Position numbers and translations under genes: made by a program
In this document: one piece after another, positions 8,354 to 17,287 of the stretch
How positions within the stretch are numbered: position 1 is the first letter of the stretch
Layout of the letters: each line of letters starts with the position of its first letter
The notes under the pieces: generated by a model
Seen by the model: the letters and a program-made list of their open reading frames with translations, nothing else
What the model was told of the DNA's origin: nothing
The model's database searches: none
Assembly: GCA_007132975.1 (NCBI GenBank)
Contig: SLNO01000128.1
Location: 1-35,307 of the forward strand
Direction: 5' to 3'
DNA: 35,307 nucleotides
Origin: Balneolales bacterium
Lineage (GTDB): Bacteria; Bacteroidota; Rhodothermia; Balneolales; Natronogracilivirgulaceae

Positions 8354-9454
8354 TCAAACATTGAAGCGGAACAGCATGATGTCGCCGTCTTTTACGGTGT
8401 AGCCGCGTCCCTCCGAACGCATTTTACCTGCCTCACGCGCTGCCGCTTCGGAGCCAAGCAGGTCAAAATCATGGTAGGATATGGTTTCGGCCCGGATAAA
8501 ACCCCGCTCGAAATCCGAGTGGATGGTACCGGCGGCCTGCGGGGCCTTGGTGCCCTCTCGAACGGTCCAGGCGCGCACTTCCTTGGGACCAACCGTGAAG
8601 AAAGTGACGAGCCCCAGCTTCCGGTATGCCGCCGAAATGAGTCGGTTGAGGCCGGACTCTTTCAGCCCTACCGAATCCAGGAACTCCCGTTTTTCCGTGT
8701 CATCCAGCTCAGCGATCTCCGCCTCGATCTTGGCGCAGGCCACGATGGCCTCGGCGCCTTCCTGGCTGGCGTGTTCGCGGACGGCCATGACGTGGTGGTT
8801 GCCATCGCCGTCGGGCAGGTCCGCCTCATCCACATTGCACATGTAGAGCACATTTTTGGCGGTTAGCATGAAGAGTTCGCTGAAGGCTGGATGGGTGGGA
8901 TCCCAGTCGCCGTAGGAGCGCACGGGTTTTCCCTGTTCGATATGGGCACGCAGCCCTGCCAGCATGTGCAGCTGGTTCATCAGCGTCTTGTCTCCGGATT
9001 TGGCCATTTTCTTGACGCGCTCCTCGCGTCGTTCAAGCGTTTCCAGATCCTTGAACTGCAGCTCGGTGTCGATGGTGCCGATATCGCGTATCGGGTCGAT
9101 GCTGCCATCCACATGCACCACATCGCCATCCTCAAAACAGCGCACGACATGGATGATCAGGTCAACCTCCCGGATGTGCGACAAGAAGGCGTTGCCTTTG
9201 CCCTTGCCCTCGGAGGCGCCCTTGACCAGGCCTGCGATGTCCACGAATTCGATGGTGGTGGGGGTTACTGCTTTGGGGTTGACGAGAGAGGCCAGCTGGT
9301 CCAGGCGCGCATCCGGAACCGGTACAATGCCAATGTTGGGGTCAATGGTGCAAAAGGGGAAGTTCGCCGCTTCTGCGCCGGCGTTGCTGAGGGCATTGAA
9401 CAAACTGGACTTGCCGACATTGGGCAGTCCTACGATTCCGCATTTAAGGCTCAT
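8354..9454 (-). CDS. ychF: Redox-regulated ATPase YchF
   Basis: The 366-residue protein has the Obg-type P-loop (GLPNVGKSS near residue 8), the NFPFCTIDPNIG switch, DIAGLVKGASEGKGKGN, and a NVDE motif in place of NKxD, which is characteristic of the ATP-preferring YchF group. An inserted helical hairpin lies at about residues 130-190. The C-terminal TGS-like domain ends in GYTVKDGDIMLFRFNV. YchF binds ribosomes and is linked to stress responses and start codon fidelity. It lies upstream of thrS on the same strand. The ATG at 9452-9454 gives the standard N-terminus MSLKCGIVGLPN. Confidence 0.97.
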   Translation of the reverse strand: MSLKCGIVGLPNVGKSSLFNALSNAGAEAANFPFCTIDPNIGIVPVPDARLDQLASLVNPKAVTPTTIEFVDIAGLVKGASEGKGKGNAFLSHIREVDLIIHVVRCFEDGDVVHVDGSIDPIRDIGTIDTELQFKDLETLERREERVKKMAKSGDKTLMNQLHMLAGLRAHIEQGKPVRSYGDWDPTHPAFSELFMLTAKNVLYMCNVDEADLPDGDGNHHVMAVREHASQEGAEAIVACAKIEAEIAELDDTEKREFLDSVGLKESGLNRLISAAYRKLGLVTFFTVGPKEVRAWTVREGTKAPQAAGTIHSDFERGFIRAETISYHDFDLLGSEAAAREAGKMRSEGRGYTVKDGDIMLFRFNV

Positions 9455-9495
9455 AAATTATTAAGCAATCTTGTACTGATATTTACTATCTGCAA

Positions 9496-9521
9496 ACCTG
9501 ACACAGTCCATTTGGTCAGGT
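9496..9521 (-). other. Hairpin at the stop codon of the metallophosphatase gene
   Basis: ACCTGAC and GTCAGGT form a perfect 7-bp inverted repeat with a 12-base loop, overlapping the stop codon at 9516-9518. Only two T residues follow on the minus strand, so a terminator role is doubtful. Confidence 0.3.
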
Positions 9522-10211
9522 GATGAAGTCCAGGCATTCCTGGCTGATGACGGTTCTTTCCGGGAGCAGCAGGGCGGTCAGGTGTCCGTAGCCTCGATTC
9601 GGGAAGCAGCAACCGGTGTCAATTCCCATCTTGCGATCGTCGATAAGCGGCTCCCTGACAGGGGTGTGTCCGAACACGACCGGTTTTTCCCACGAGACAG
9701 GCTCGTGGATGTGCCGGCGTTCCCACAGGGCCGTGTTTTCGATGTCTGGGGAGGTGAGCTGCTGCTCAATACTTTGGTCCGGATCAAGACCGGCGTGTAT
9801 GAAAAGATAATCTGGTGTGTCGTGCCAAAGACGGGTTTGCTGGAAAAATTCCAGGTGCCGGGCCGGGATTTCAGCGGGATCATGAATCTGATATGACCCC
9901 AGGGTCTCCATGCCGCCATTCATCAGCCAAAACGTCCGTTCACCCGACTGGATGGCATCCATCAGCATTTTTTCATGGTTGCCACGGAGGAACACGCAGT
10001 GGTGGTCCCGGGCAAATGCGATGATACTCTCAACTACACCACTGGAATCGGGTCCGCGGTCTATGTAATCGCCTATAAACATGTGCGTGCGGTCACGGTA
10101 GGGACGGATTTTTTCAATCAGGGCCGACAGAGACCTGGCACAGCCATGTACATCGCCGATGGCAATGAACTTTTCCGAACTCCGGATATGATCTGAGCTT
10201 CTGTTTTCCAA
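9516..10211 (-). CDS. Calcineurin-like metallophosphoesterase (PrpE/ApaH/bacterial Ser/Thr phosphatase type)
   Basis: The 231-residue protein shows the metal-binding motifs of the PPP-like fold: GDVHG at about residues 19-23, GDYIDRG at about 47-53, GNHE at about 78-81, and a late FIHAGLDP and FGHTP. This is the compact phage lambda-type phosphatase or diadenosine tetraphosphatase-like family, acting on phosphoproteins or dinucleoside polyphosphates in the cytoplasm. The exact substrate cannot be read from the sequence. The only possible start in frame before the nusB stop is a TTG at 10209-10211, about 18 residues before the first motif. It follows nusB by 18 bases and is probably co-transcribed with it. 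Confidence 0.85.
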   Translation of the reverse strand: MENRSSDHIRSSEKFIAIGDVHGCARSLSALIEKIRPYRDRTHMFIGDYIDRGPDSSGVVESIIAFARDHHCVFLRGNHEKMLMDAIQSGERTFWLMNGGMETLGSYQIHDPAEIPARHLEFFQQTRLWHDTPDYLFIHAGLDPDQSIEQQLTSPDIENTALWERRHIHEPVSWEKPVVFGHTPVREPLIDDRKMGIDTGCCFPNRGYGHLTALLLPERTVISQECLDFIT

Positions 10212-10229
10212 TCCGCGACCGGTTCCTGA

Positions 10230-10919
10230 TTAATGCTTTTTGTTTTTAGGCGGACGCTTGATCCGGGGTTTTTTCGCCAACTTTTTCGCCGATCCGGGGG
10301 AGTCATCGCCATCATTTTCAGGGCTGTCAGCGGTGTTGGCATTCTCCGGTATTTCATTTGTGTCAGTTTCTCCGCCATCGGGATCCTGCTCCGAATAATA
10401 GGGGCTGTATTCCTGCGTCCGGACTGCCTCCTCATCAACGGTTTTTCGCGTTTTCTTCTTCCGCGCAGGAAGGTCCATGAGTCCGCGCCCCTCTTTTTTA
10501 AGCACCCCGTCATTTTGCAATGTGAGCACAACAGCGTCCAGTATGCCATTGACGAAGGGGCCGGATCGTGAGGTGGAGTACTTTTTAGCGATTTCAATGG
10601 CTTCGTTGATGGAGACCTTGGTCGGGATGTCTTCGAAAGTGAGAATCTCCGTGATGGCCATCTGTAGGATGACGCGGTCCACCATGGCAAGCCGCTCGAT
10701 CTGCCAGTTGGCAATATGGTCCCTGATGATCTCGTCCGTTTTTTCGCGATTGTCAACCGTTCGCAGGAACAGCCTCTCGGCAAAATCCCGGCCGAAGCCG
10801 TCACTCCGGAATTCGGGCTTTATGATGGTATCAAGAACATGCTCCAGGGGAAGATCACCGACAGAGAGCGCGTAAAGCGCCTTCATGACGGTTTCCCGGA
10901 TTTTACGCCGGTTGGACAT
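10230..10919 (-). CDS. nusB: Transcription antitermination protein NusB with a charged C-terminal extension
   Basis: Residues 1-150 form an all-helical NusB domain: RRKIRETVMKALYAL at the start, then ERLAMVDRVILQMAITEIL, and the family signature VSINEAIEIAKKYSTSRSGPFVNGILD. NusB binds boxA RNA with NusE (S10) and supports rRNA antitermination. The remaining ~80 residues are unusual: a basic patch, an acidic Asp/Glu/Pro-rich stretch, and a very basic end (KKLAKKPRIKRPPKNKKH). The extension looks disordered and nucleic-acid binding. The ATG at 10917-10919 is the family start. Confidence 0.93.
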   Translation of the reverse strand: MSNRRKIRETVMKALYALSVGDLPLEHVLDTIIKPEFRSDGFGRDFAERLFLRTVDNREKTDEIIRDHIANWQIERLAMVDRVILQMAITEILTFEDIPTKVSINEAIEIAKKYSTSRSGPFVNGILDAVVLTLQNDGVLKKEGRGLMDLPARKKKTRKTVDEEAVRTQEYSPYYSEQDPDGGETDTNEIPENANTADSPENDGDDSPGSAKKLAKKPRIKRPPKNKKH

Positions 10920-11043
10920 ATGAAAATCGCTAACAATACTGTGCTGTTACAAACCTCAAAAGATAAGCAATTATTTCCGGAAAAGCGGGAGGTTATTTCA
11001 GGCTGTACCAGCAACATCGTTTGCAGGCATCAGCTTGTCATGT

Positions 11044-13140
11044 CTACTTCAAAAGCATCATCTTTTTCCGGTCCACGAACGACCCGGCCGTGATTTCATA
11101 GATGTAGGTTCCCGATGCCAGACCGGAGGCATCGAAGATGACGCTGTGGACCCCCGGCTGGCGCTCCTCGCTGACCAGCGTGCGCACAGGCCGGCCAAGG
11201 ATGTCATATACGGTCAACCGCACATGTGCTTCCTCCGGCAGCTCAAAACGGATGCGGGTGTCCGGATTGAACGGATTCGGGTAGTTTTGCGCCAGCAGAA
11301 AGCGCTTGGGAAGATCGCCGGCATCATCCACCGAAACATCATCCACAATAGCCACGCGGGCCGTATCGGTGGCATCCTGGTAATGTGCAACTACGTAACC
11401 TTCGCTGATGCCGTTCGCCAGGAACCCGCCGCGGCCGTAACTGGCATCAAGTCCGCCGCCAACTTCCCAGGAAACATCACCCTGGGGGATTTCGAGGGGA
11501 TCGGCCCACAGGTCAAAACCTTTCACGAAGAAATTGAAATTCTCACCGGGCTCCACTTTCATATCACCCGGCTGTATGCGGATGCTGCCGAATACTTCAC
11601 CGTCGTAAGGCTCGGCAATGGCGATGAGGGCATTGGCCACACTCCGCTGCCAGTCGGACTCGGTGGGACGGTGCACCCATTCGTCCTGCACGATCAGAGT
11701 GCTGGAGCCGCCGCCGTCCAGATTGACCGCATTCCAGGCCCCGAAGTCCCTCATGATCTCGGCCATTTCCATCATGTTCGCACCCTGACTTGCCGTCTGC
11801 CGTCCGTCAACAACGACAAACCAGACCCGGCTTTTGTCCTTGTTCATGCCGACCGCGGAACGAGGATGACGGTTCATGTTGTGTTGAAACTGAAATCCTT
11901 CGACTCCTTCAAAGGTAGAGGGGATCCGGCCATCGGTGATCAGGTGCGGACCGCCGCCCATGAGCTGGGCCACATATCCATCAATGGATTCGCTCTGCAG
12001 GTCCAGTGTTACCGTGTCGCCGACCGATATGTTTTCCTGCAGGAATGATCTGGCATCCCCATGTCCCGAGACAACCACATGACCCAGCGGGATCTCCATG
12101 TTGCCGATATTGTGCTCCTGGTCGATGACCTTCAGCTCCGAGACGCCGTTGTAAGTCAATTCACCAATGGGTTCGAGCAGGATTTCATTGCCGAACTGGT
12201 TGGTGCCCGTGGTGTTGCCCCTCCATTGGTCATACAGGACCAGGAAGTCGGTGGCACGGCCGATATTGCGCCCGGTCAGCTCCATCTGCTGATCGCCGGC
12301 AATGACAGAACCGGTTACGTTTTCGGAAAATGTGGTGGTGATACTCAGCGTGTCGCCGACGGCCACGGTATCCACAAGGGTGGATGCGATCGGACCATGA
12401 GCCGACAGGATGTAATAGTCGCGGCCGGGAATGGTCATGGAACCCACGCCAATTTCAATCTCACGTACGGCAAACTGCGACGGCTTGCCCACCTGCATTT
12501 CGTCCAGCAGCTCCAGCTGTAACTCCACGCCGCTGTCGTCGGTGCGGGTGTTGTTGCCGAAATAGTGGTTGAAAAGCACCGCGCGTCCGCTGGTTCGTTG
12601 CTGGTTGACGGCTGTGATGGGGATGCGCACGCCATCGGGTGTTACCGCCTGTCCCGCGAAACTGAGCATGTCCACGAACGGGATGCCGTCGGTTGTCATT
12701 CCGAACTGACTGCGGGAGTATGACTTTCCGATCACATACTCGCTGTCCTTGACCATCAGGTTACTTACATAAGTATAAGGGTTGGAGGCGTCACTGATCC
12801 CGAAATAATCTCCGTTGATAGCACCGATGACCTGGTGGTCCTCACTGTGGTAGTTGCGGGCCATGTTCTGCGTACTGGTGAAAGTAGTGCCCAGCCTGTT
12901 ATTGGACAGCGTGCTTCGGATAGAGACGTTCGGCCGTGCGATATTGATCTCTAGTGCCGATATGCGGATGCGGTTGAAAATGGTCTGCTCTTCGATCTGG
13001 ATAAGAAAGAATCCGTCGGCCACCTGTGTGCGCGTGGTGTCGGCGGCATGGGTGGCTTGCGTCTGGCTGGTAAGCATAATTGCCAGAGCGGTTAAAAAAG
13101 CGGAGAGAAAGCGTACTGAAGCCGGTAACGTACTGTTCAT
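11044..13140 (-). CDS. Secreted phosphodiester glycosidase domain protein with T9SS sorting signal
   Basis: The 698-residue protein has a signal peptide (about residues 1-32, ending in ATHA). A phosphodiester glycosidase (NAGPA-type) domain follows, with the motifs AINGDYF (~107-113), MGGGPHLITDGR (~415), RHPRSAVGM (~450) and NLDGGGSSTL (~505). The last ~85 residues are a type IX secretion C-terminal domain (AQNYPNPFNP, LTVYDILGRPV, SGTYIYEI). The enzyme family removes sugars from phosphodiester-linked glycans. The likely fate is transport by T9SS to the cell surface or medium, perhaps to act on exopolysaccharide or teichoic-like polymers. The substrate is unknown. A segment of ~200 residues between the first and second motif groups is larger than in minimal family members. 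Confidence 0.85.
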   Translation of the reverse strand: MNSTLPASVRFLSAFLTALAIMLTSQTQATHAADTTRTQVADGFFLIQIEEQTIFNRIRISALEINIARPNVSIRSTLSNNRLGTTFTSTQNMARNYHSEDHQVIGAINGDYFGISDASNPYTYVSNLMVKDSEYVIGKSYSRSQFGMTTDGIPFVDMLSFAGQAVTPDGVRIPITAVNQQRTSGRAVLFNHYFGNNTRTDDSGVELQLELLDEMQVGKPSQFAVREIEIGVGSMTIPGRDYYILSAHGPIASTLVDTVAVGDTLSITTTFSENVTGSVIAGDQQMELTGRNIGRATDFLVLYDQWRGNTTGTNQFGNEILLEPIGELTYNGVSELKVIDQEHNIGNMEIPLGHVVVSGHGDARSFLQENISVGDTVTLDLQSESIDGYVAQLMGGGPHLITDGRIPSTFEGVEGFQFQHNMNRHPRSAVGMNKDKSRVWFVVVDGRQTASQGANMMEMAEIMRDFGAWNAVNLDGGGSSTLIVQDEWVHRPTESDWQRSVANALIAIAEPYDGEVFGSIRIQPGDMKVEPGENFNFFVKGFDLWADPLEIPQGDVSWEVGGGLDASYGRGGFLANGISEGYVVAHYQDATDTARVAIVDDVSVDDAGDLPKRFLLAQNYPNPFNPDTRIRFELPEEAHVRLTVYDILGRPVRTLVSEERQPGVHSVIFDASGLASGTYIYEITAGSFVDRKKMMLLK

Positions 13141-13241
13141 AACAATATCATTTGTGAGGGGTCCCTGAAAAAAATGTGATCGCAGGCTACGCTAGATGTA
13201 GCGGTAATTGCACTATATAATAATGGAAAAACGAGAGATTT

Positions 13242-14129
13242 TCACCCGATATCCTCAAAAAGGGGGGAGCTGAGGTAGCGGTCACCGATGTCGCAGGTGA
13301 TGCATACAATCAGTCCGCTATCCAGCACATTTGCCAGCCTGACTGCTGCCGCCAGGCACCCGCCGCTGCTCATGCCTGCAAAGATCCCCTCCTCGCGGGC
13401 CATGCGGCGCGTCATTTCCACAGCCTCATCCTCGCTCACGTCGATGGTCCGGTCGACCCTTTCCGGTTCGAAAATTTTTGGCAGGAATTCGGGCGACCAG
13501 CGCCGGATGCCGGGGATCTGCGATCCTTCCGTGGGCTGCACGCCCACGATCTGCACATCCGGATTCTGCTCTTTCAGGTAGCGCGAAACACCCATAATGG
13601 TGCCGGTAGTGCCCATCGATGAAACAAAATGGGTGACCTTTCCATCTGAGTCCCGCCAGATCTCCGGTCCGGTGGTGCGGTAGTGCATCATGTAATTGTC
13701 CGGGTTGGCAAACTGGTTGAGCTGGTAGTATTCGCCGGTGGCGGCCATTTCGTCGGCGACCGTGCGGGAGTACTCGATGGTGCCCTCCGCCTCGGTCAGG
13801 ATCACTTCCGCCCCGTAGGCCCGCATGGTCTGGATCCGCTCCTGCGTTGAGTTTTCGGGCATTACCAGGGTCATGCGCAGGTTCTTGAGACGCGCGATCA
13901 TGGCCAGTGCAATGCCGGTGTTACCGCTGGTGGCCTCCACGACCTTGTCGCCCGGTTTGATGTCGCCGCGCTCCAGGGCCGCTGTCAGCATCCCGTACGC
14001 CGCCCGGTCCTTGACGCTCCCGCCGGGGTTGCGGCCCTCCAGCTTGCAGTAGATGGCCACGTCAGGTGATTCGGGGATATGTTGCAATCGTACAATCGGG
14101 GTGTTGCCTATAAGGTCTTCGAGTATCAT
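13242..14129 (-). CDS. cysM: Cysteine synthase, CysM/CysK family
   Basis: This PLP-dependent beta-substituting enzyme has about 295 residues. It shows LIGNTPIVRL at the start, the PLP lysine in NPGGSVKDRAA (about residue 42 from this start), the phosphate loop TSGNTG, SSMGTTGT, and GMSSGG near the end. It makes cysteine from O-acetylserine and sulfide (or thiosulfate for CysM proper). The NPGGSVKDR wording resembles CysM more than CysK, though I cannot separate them firmly. I start at the ATG at 14127-14129, just before the family motif. An upstream TTG in the repeat array would add 14 residues. It lies downstream of cysE, which supplies its substrate. Confidence 0.9.
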   Translation of the reverse strand: MILEDLIGNTPIVRLQHIPESPDVAIYCKLEGRNPGGSVKDRAAYGMLTAALERGDIKPGDKVVEATSGNTGIALAMIARLKNLRMTLVMPENSTQERIQTMRAYGAEVILTEAEGTIEYSRTVADEMAATGEYYQLNQFANPDNYMMHYRTTGPEIWRDSDGKVTHFVSSMGTTGTIMGVSRYLKEQNPDVQIVGVQPTEGSQIPGIRRWSPEFLPKIFEPERVDRTIDVSEDEAVEMTRRMAREEGIFAGMSSGGCLAAAVRLANVLDSGLIVCITCDIGDRYLSSPLFEDIG

Positions 14130-14161
14130 GATATCGGTTATTGGTCCATTTTGTTGCTGCG

Positions 14162-14384
14162 TAGAATCCAAACCTCAGGGTTGCTGCGGGTGATGGGTTT
14201 CGCGTTGCTCTATATGTTTCGCTACCGGGTTGATCTCCGCTTTGCAGTTCCCGGTTTTAGCTGCATGTTGAGATTCCAGGGTTATCCTGCGCGTTGCAGT
14301 TTTCGGGTTGATCTGCAAATTGAGGCTCCCGGATTACTCTGTGTGATGCGGCTCCCGGGTTACCTTCCGGCTTTCCTGGTGAGC
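14162..14384. repeat. Degenerate 26-bp tandem repeats between cysE and cysM
   Basis: About seven to eight units in a row are recognisable. The clearest are exactly 26 bp long: 14242-14267, 14268-14293, 14294-14319, 14320-14345 and 14346-14371. Each has the pattern TTGCAG/TTGAG, then TTCCCGGGTT, then CTGCG/CTGCA. Alternate units are more alike than neighbours, giving a 52-bp higher-order period. Unit 14294-14319 carries TTGCAG and CTGCAA arms that can pair. The array starts in the cysM upstream region and enters the cysE 3' end. Confidence 0.8.
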
Positions 14385-15158
14385 AATGTACGTGATGCGT
14401 GACCATGGTGGTACGCTTGAAGTAAGCCACACACTCCCGCCGATGATGCTGTGCTGCCCGATGACCGTATCGCCGCCCAGGATGGTGGCCCCGGCGTAGA
14501 TAACCACATATTCCTCAATGGTGGGATGTCGTTTTATGGCCGCATCCTCCTTGCGCACACTCAACGCCCCGAGCGTGACGCCCTGGTAGATCTTCACATG
14601 GTCGTGGATTTCCGTCGTCTCGCCGATCACCATGCCGGTGCCGTGATCGATGCAGAAATGCCTGCCGATGCGTGCACCCGGATGGATATCAATGCCGGTG
14701 TGGCTGTGGGCGTTCTCGGTGATCATGCGCGCCAATAGCTTGTAGCCCTTTCCATGCAGGAAATGGGCGATCCGGTACGATGTGATGGCAAAGAAACCGG
14801 GATAGGTACGCACCACCTCGGTCAGGCTCTTGGCGGCGGGATCACCGTCGTAAATAGCCTGCACATCCAGCACCAGCGTTTCCCTGATCTCCGGGAGCAC
14901 AGCCCAGAACTCGCGCGCAACTTCGTCCACGTTCGCTTCCGGACACTCCGAACACTTCCTCAAGATCTGGCAGAATTCCTCATTGAGCTCATGGCTCAGC
15001 TGTTCCAGCTCCCGGACTGACCGGAAACGGATATTGCTGAACTCCGGAAACAGGAATCCCAAAAGCCGGTTGAAAAACGCGACCACCAGCACCGGTGAGG
15101 GGCAGCTGGCCGCACCGCGGTGCAGCTCGAAAAGTTTTTGCAGGTATGTCTTATCCAT
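14334..15158 (-). CDS. cysE: Serine O-acetyltransferase (CysE/EpsC type)
   Basis: The protein has 274 residues from the ATG at 15156-15158. An N-terminal helical region (~1-130) is followed by the left-handed beta-helix acetyltransferase domain: [14 protein letters not shown], the catalytic stretch [15 protein letters not shown], then [10 protein letters not shown]. It transfers acetyl from acetyl-CoA to serine, the first step of cysteine synthesis, and lies upstream of cysM on the same strand. An upstream in-frame ATG would add 19 residues with no family match. The last ~15 residues after SRITYIAH ([14 protein letters not shown]) are encoded inside the 26-bp repeat array, so the natural C-terminus has been replaced or extended by repeat sequence. 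Many CysE proteins end in a flexible tail that binds CysK, so this could matter. Confidence 0.93.
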   Translation of the reverse strand: MDKTYLQKLFELHRGAASCPSPVLVVAFFNRLLGFLFPEFSNIRFRSVRELEQLSHELNEEFCQILRKCSECPEANVDEVAREFWAVLPEIRETLVLDVQAIYDGDPAAKSLTEVVRTYPGFFAITSYRIAHFLHGKGYKLLARMITENAHSHTGIDIHPGARIGRHFCIDHGTGMVIGETTEIHDHVKIYQGVTLGALSVRKEDAAIKRHPTIEEYVVIYAGATILGGDTVIGQHSIIGGSVWLTSSVPPWSRITYIAHQESRKVTREPHHTE

Positions 15159-15252
15159 AAGAATTAAAATATATTGATAATCTTCGAGCTTTGGGACTCC
15201 ATGCCATTCGAACACAAAATTTCATTGAAACGATCGGTAAAAACGCGCATTC

Positions 15253-17076
15253 ATGAAACAACTGCTGGCCATTTTTTCTCTGATCCTTTTGTTTTCTGCC
15301 GGATGCGGCCCCGCCTATGAAGCCGATCCTGTGTGGCCTCCTGAGCCGTCCCGGGAATTCAAAGTACAGGAGGAGGTAGTGACGGCGGCCGATCCCATGG
15401 CCGTTGAGGCCGGGATGAAGGTGCTGGGCGCGGGCGGCAATGCCATGGACGCTGCCGTAGCCGTGCAGATGGCGCTCAACGTGGTGGAGCCGCCGGAGAG
15501 CGGCATCGGCGGAGGGGCGTTCCTGCTGTACCGGGACGGGGCCACCGGGCGATTGACAGTATTCGACGGCCGGGAAACGGCGCCGGCTTCGGCTTCCCCT
15601 GACCGTTTCCTGGTTGGAAACTGGCCGCTTCCGGTCTGGGGAGCCATACCCACCGGCCTTTCCGTGGGTGTGCCGGGCTTGCTGGCCATGCTGCACCAGG
15701 CGCACGGGGAGTACGGCTCACGGCCGTGGGAGGAATTGTTCGAACCGGCCATCAGACTTGCGGATGAAGGGTTCCCGATGCCGGCACGACTGCAGCGCCA
15801 AATCTCCGCAGATCCGTCGCTCTGGCTGTTCCGCGACCTCCGGCAAAGCATTGTCCAACCTGCCCGCGGCGACGAGCCCTTCATGCAGAACCCCGAATTG
15901 GCCGAAACGCTGACCGGCATTGCCAGGGGAGGACCGGATGTGTTCTACCGGGGAGCGCTGACCGGAGAAATGGTCCGCGCGGCCCGGGGGCGCTGGCCGG
16001 GACGAAGCGATCTGACGGAAGAGGATTTCGATGCCTACAGGCCGGTCGAGCGGGAAGCGCTCTGCCGCCCTTACCGCGACTGGACCGTCTGCGGGATCCC
16101 GGCCCCATCCTCCGGAGGCATCACCCTGCTGCAGATACTGGGTGTCCTTGAGCATTTCGACATGCCGCGGTTTCAGCCAGGTGATGCGGCCGCCATCCAC
16201 CTGATTGCCGAAGCCAGCCGCCTGGCCTTTGCCGACCGGGAGGCGTGGATCGGCGATCCCGGATTCGTGGAAGTGCCTCAAGATGGTTTGCTTGACGCCA
16301 CCTATCTGTCGCTGCGCGCAAGTTGGGTGGATACGCTTCAGGCTCAGGAACAGGTGGATCCCGGTTTGCCGGCCGGCGCGGCCTTGGATCGGCGGCCGTC
16401 CGGGGCAGGGGGCGATGTTGCCGGAGGATGGCCGCCATCCACCCAAAAAGAAACCACCGGTACCAGCCACTTTTCGATTGTGGACAGGCACGGGAATGCC
16501 GTGGCCATGACCAGCTCCATCGAGGCGCCGTTCGGAAGCCGCATCATGACCGGCGGTTTTCTGCTGAACAACCAGCTTACCGATTTTACATTCGATGCGG
16601 AACGCAACGGTTTCCGCTCGCCCAACGCCGTGGAGCCGGGCAAGCGTCCGCGCAGTTCCATGGCTCCGGTGATGGTTTTTGACGCGGACGGGGAGCTGCG
16701 GCTGATCCTTGGGTCGCGCGGGGGCAGCCGGATCATCGGGTACGTGGCCAAGGCGCTGGTCGGGGTGCTGGACTGGGGGCTTCCGCTGGAGCAGGCCATC
16801 GCCATGCCGAATTTCCTTCATCGCGGCCGGTATCTGGAGCTGGAGGAGGGGTCGGCATGGGAGGATAGGGCGGAGGCGCTGCGGGATATGGGACACCGGG
16901 TGCGGGTGCGTCCGTTGGAGAGCGGGCTGCACGGGATCGAGCGGGTTGATCGGCACGAAAACGGGCAGGCGGGTCAGACTGTTCTGGATGTTGAGGGCGA
17001 CAAAGCCTTGGAGGATTGGGGATGGTGGCGGCAGGCGTCAGATCCCAGGCAATGGCCTGGAGCGGTGGACGAGTGA
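15253..17076 (+). CDS. ggt: Gamma-glutamyltransferase, lipoprotein form
   Basis: The 607-residue protein begins with a lipoprotein signal peptide whose lipobox is LFSAGC (C18), so it is probably anchored in a membrane facing the periplasm or outside. The GGT fold is clear: GMKVLGAGGNAMDAAVA, ESGIGGGAFLL, FDGRETAP near the N-terminus, and the autoprocessing site GTSHFSIVD with the catalytic nucleophile T404, then GSRIMTGGFLLNNQ and GKRPRSSMAP. It cleaves glutathione and other gamma-glutamyl compounds and recycles cysteine, which agrees with its divergent position beside cysE-cysM. The residue after the nucleophile is Ser where many homologues have Thr. The short spacing (94 bases) to cysE suggests shared control. 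Confidence 0.95.
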   Translation: MKQLLAIFSLILLFSAGCGPAYEADPVWPPEPSREFKVQEEVVTAADPMAVEAGMKVLGAGGNAMDAAVAVQMALNVVEPPESGIGGGAFLLYRDGATGRLTVFDGRETAPASASPDRFLVGNWPLPVWGAIPTGLSVGVPGLLAMLHQAHGEYGSRPWEELFEPAIRLADEGFPMPARLQRQISADPSLWLFRDLRQSIVQPARGDEPFMQNPELAETLTGIARGGPDVFYRGALTGEMVRAARGRWPGRSDLTEEDFDAYRPVEREALCRPYRDWTVCGIPAPSSGGITLLQILGVLEHFDMPRFQPGDAAAIHLIAEASRLAFADREAWIGDPGFVEVPQDGLLDATYLSLRASWVDTLQAQEQVDPGLPAGAALDRRPSGAGGDVAGGWPPSTQKETTGTSHFSIVDRHGNAVAMTSSIEAPFGSRIMTGGFLLNNQLTDFTFDAERNGFRSPNAVEPGKRPRSSMAPVMVFDADGELRLILGSRGGSRIIGYVAKALVGVLDWGLPLEQAIAMPNFLHRGRYLELEEGSAWEDRAEALRDMGHRVRVRPLESGLHGIERVDRHENGQAGQTVLDVEGDKALEDWGWWRQASDPRQWPGAVDE

Positions 17077-17287
17077 CCGATATCGCAAGGTTCTGATTTG
17101 GGAAAGTGAGCCAGCTGCTTGGTTTTAAGGGGAGTTTCATTTTAAGAGAAAAAAATCTGTAAGGAATTGCCGTTTGCCTGCTCTTATAAAAAACAGTGCT
17201 TTTCCGAAGGTTGGGCAGTATCCGGGCGCACCGATGCGGCATCATCCGTCCGGGATTTCCGAGCAACGTCACCCTGTCAGATCACAT

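Noticed and set aside
11035-12048. Open frame of 337 codons antisense to the phosphodiester glycosidase gene
   Set aside because: Its translation has no family features, and the minus-strand gene has signal peptide, motifs and sorting domain.
13190-13210. Small inverted repeat CGCTA/TAGCG after cysM as terminator
   Set aside because: The stem is only five bp and no T tract follows closely.
15718-16956. Long open frame antisense to ggt
   Set aside because: It has no recognisable domain and is explained by the GC-biased codon use of ggt, whose full-length protein matches its family.
17077-17287. Gap between ggt and the AraC-type gene
   Set aside because: I looked for genes, RNA and terminators; there is only a short A-rich stretch and no supportable feature.
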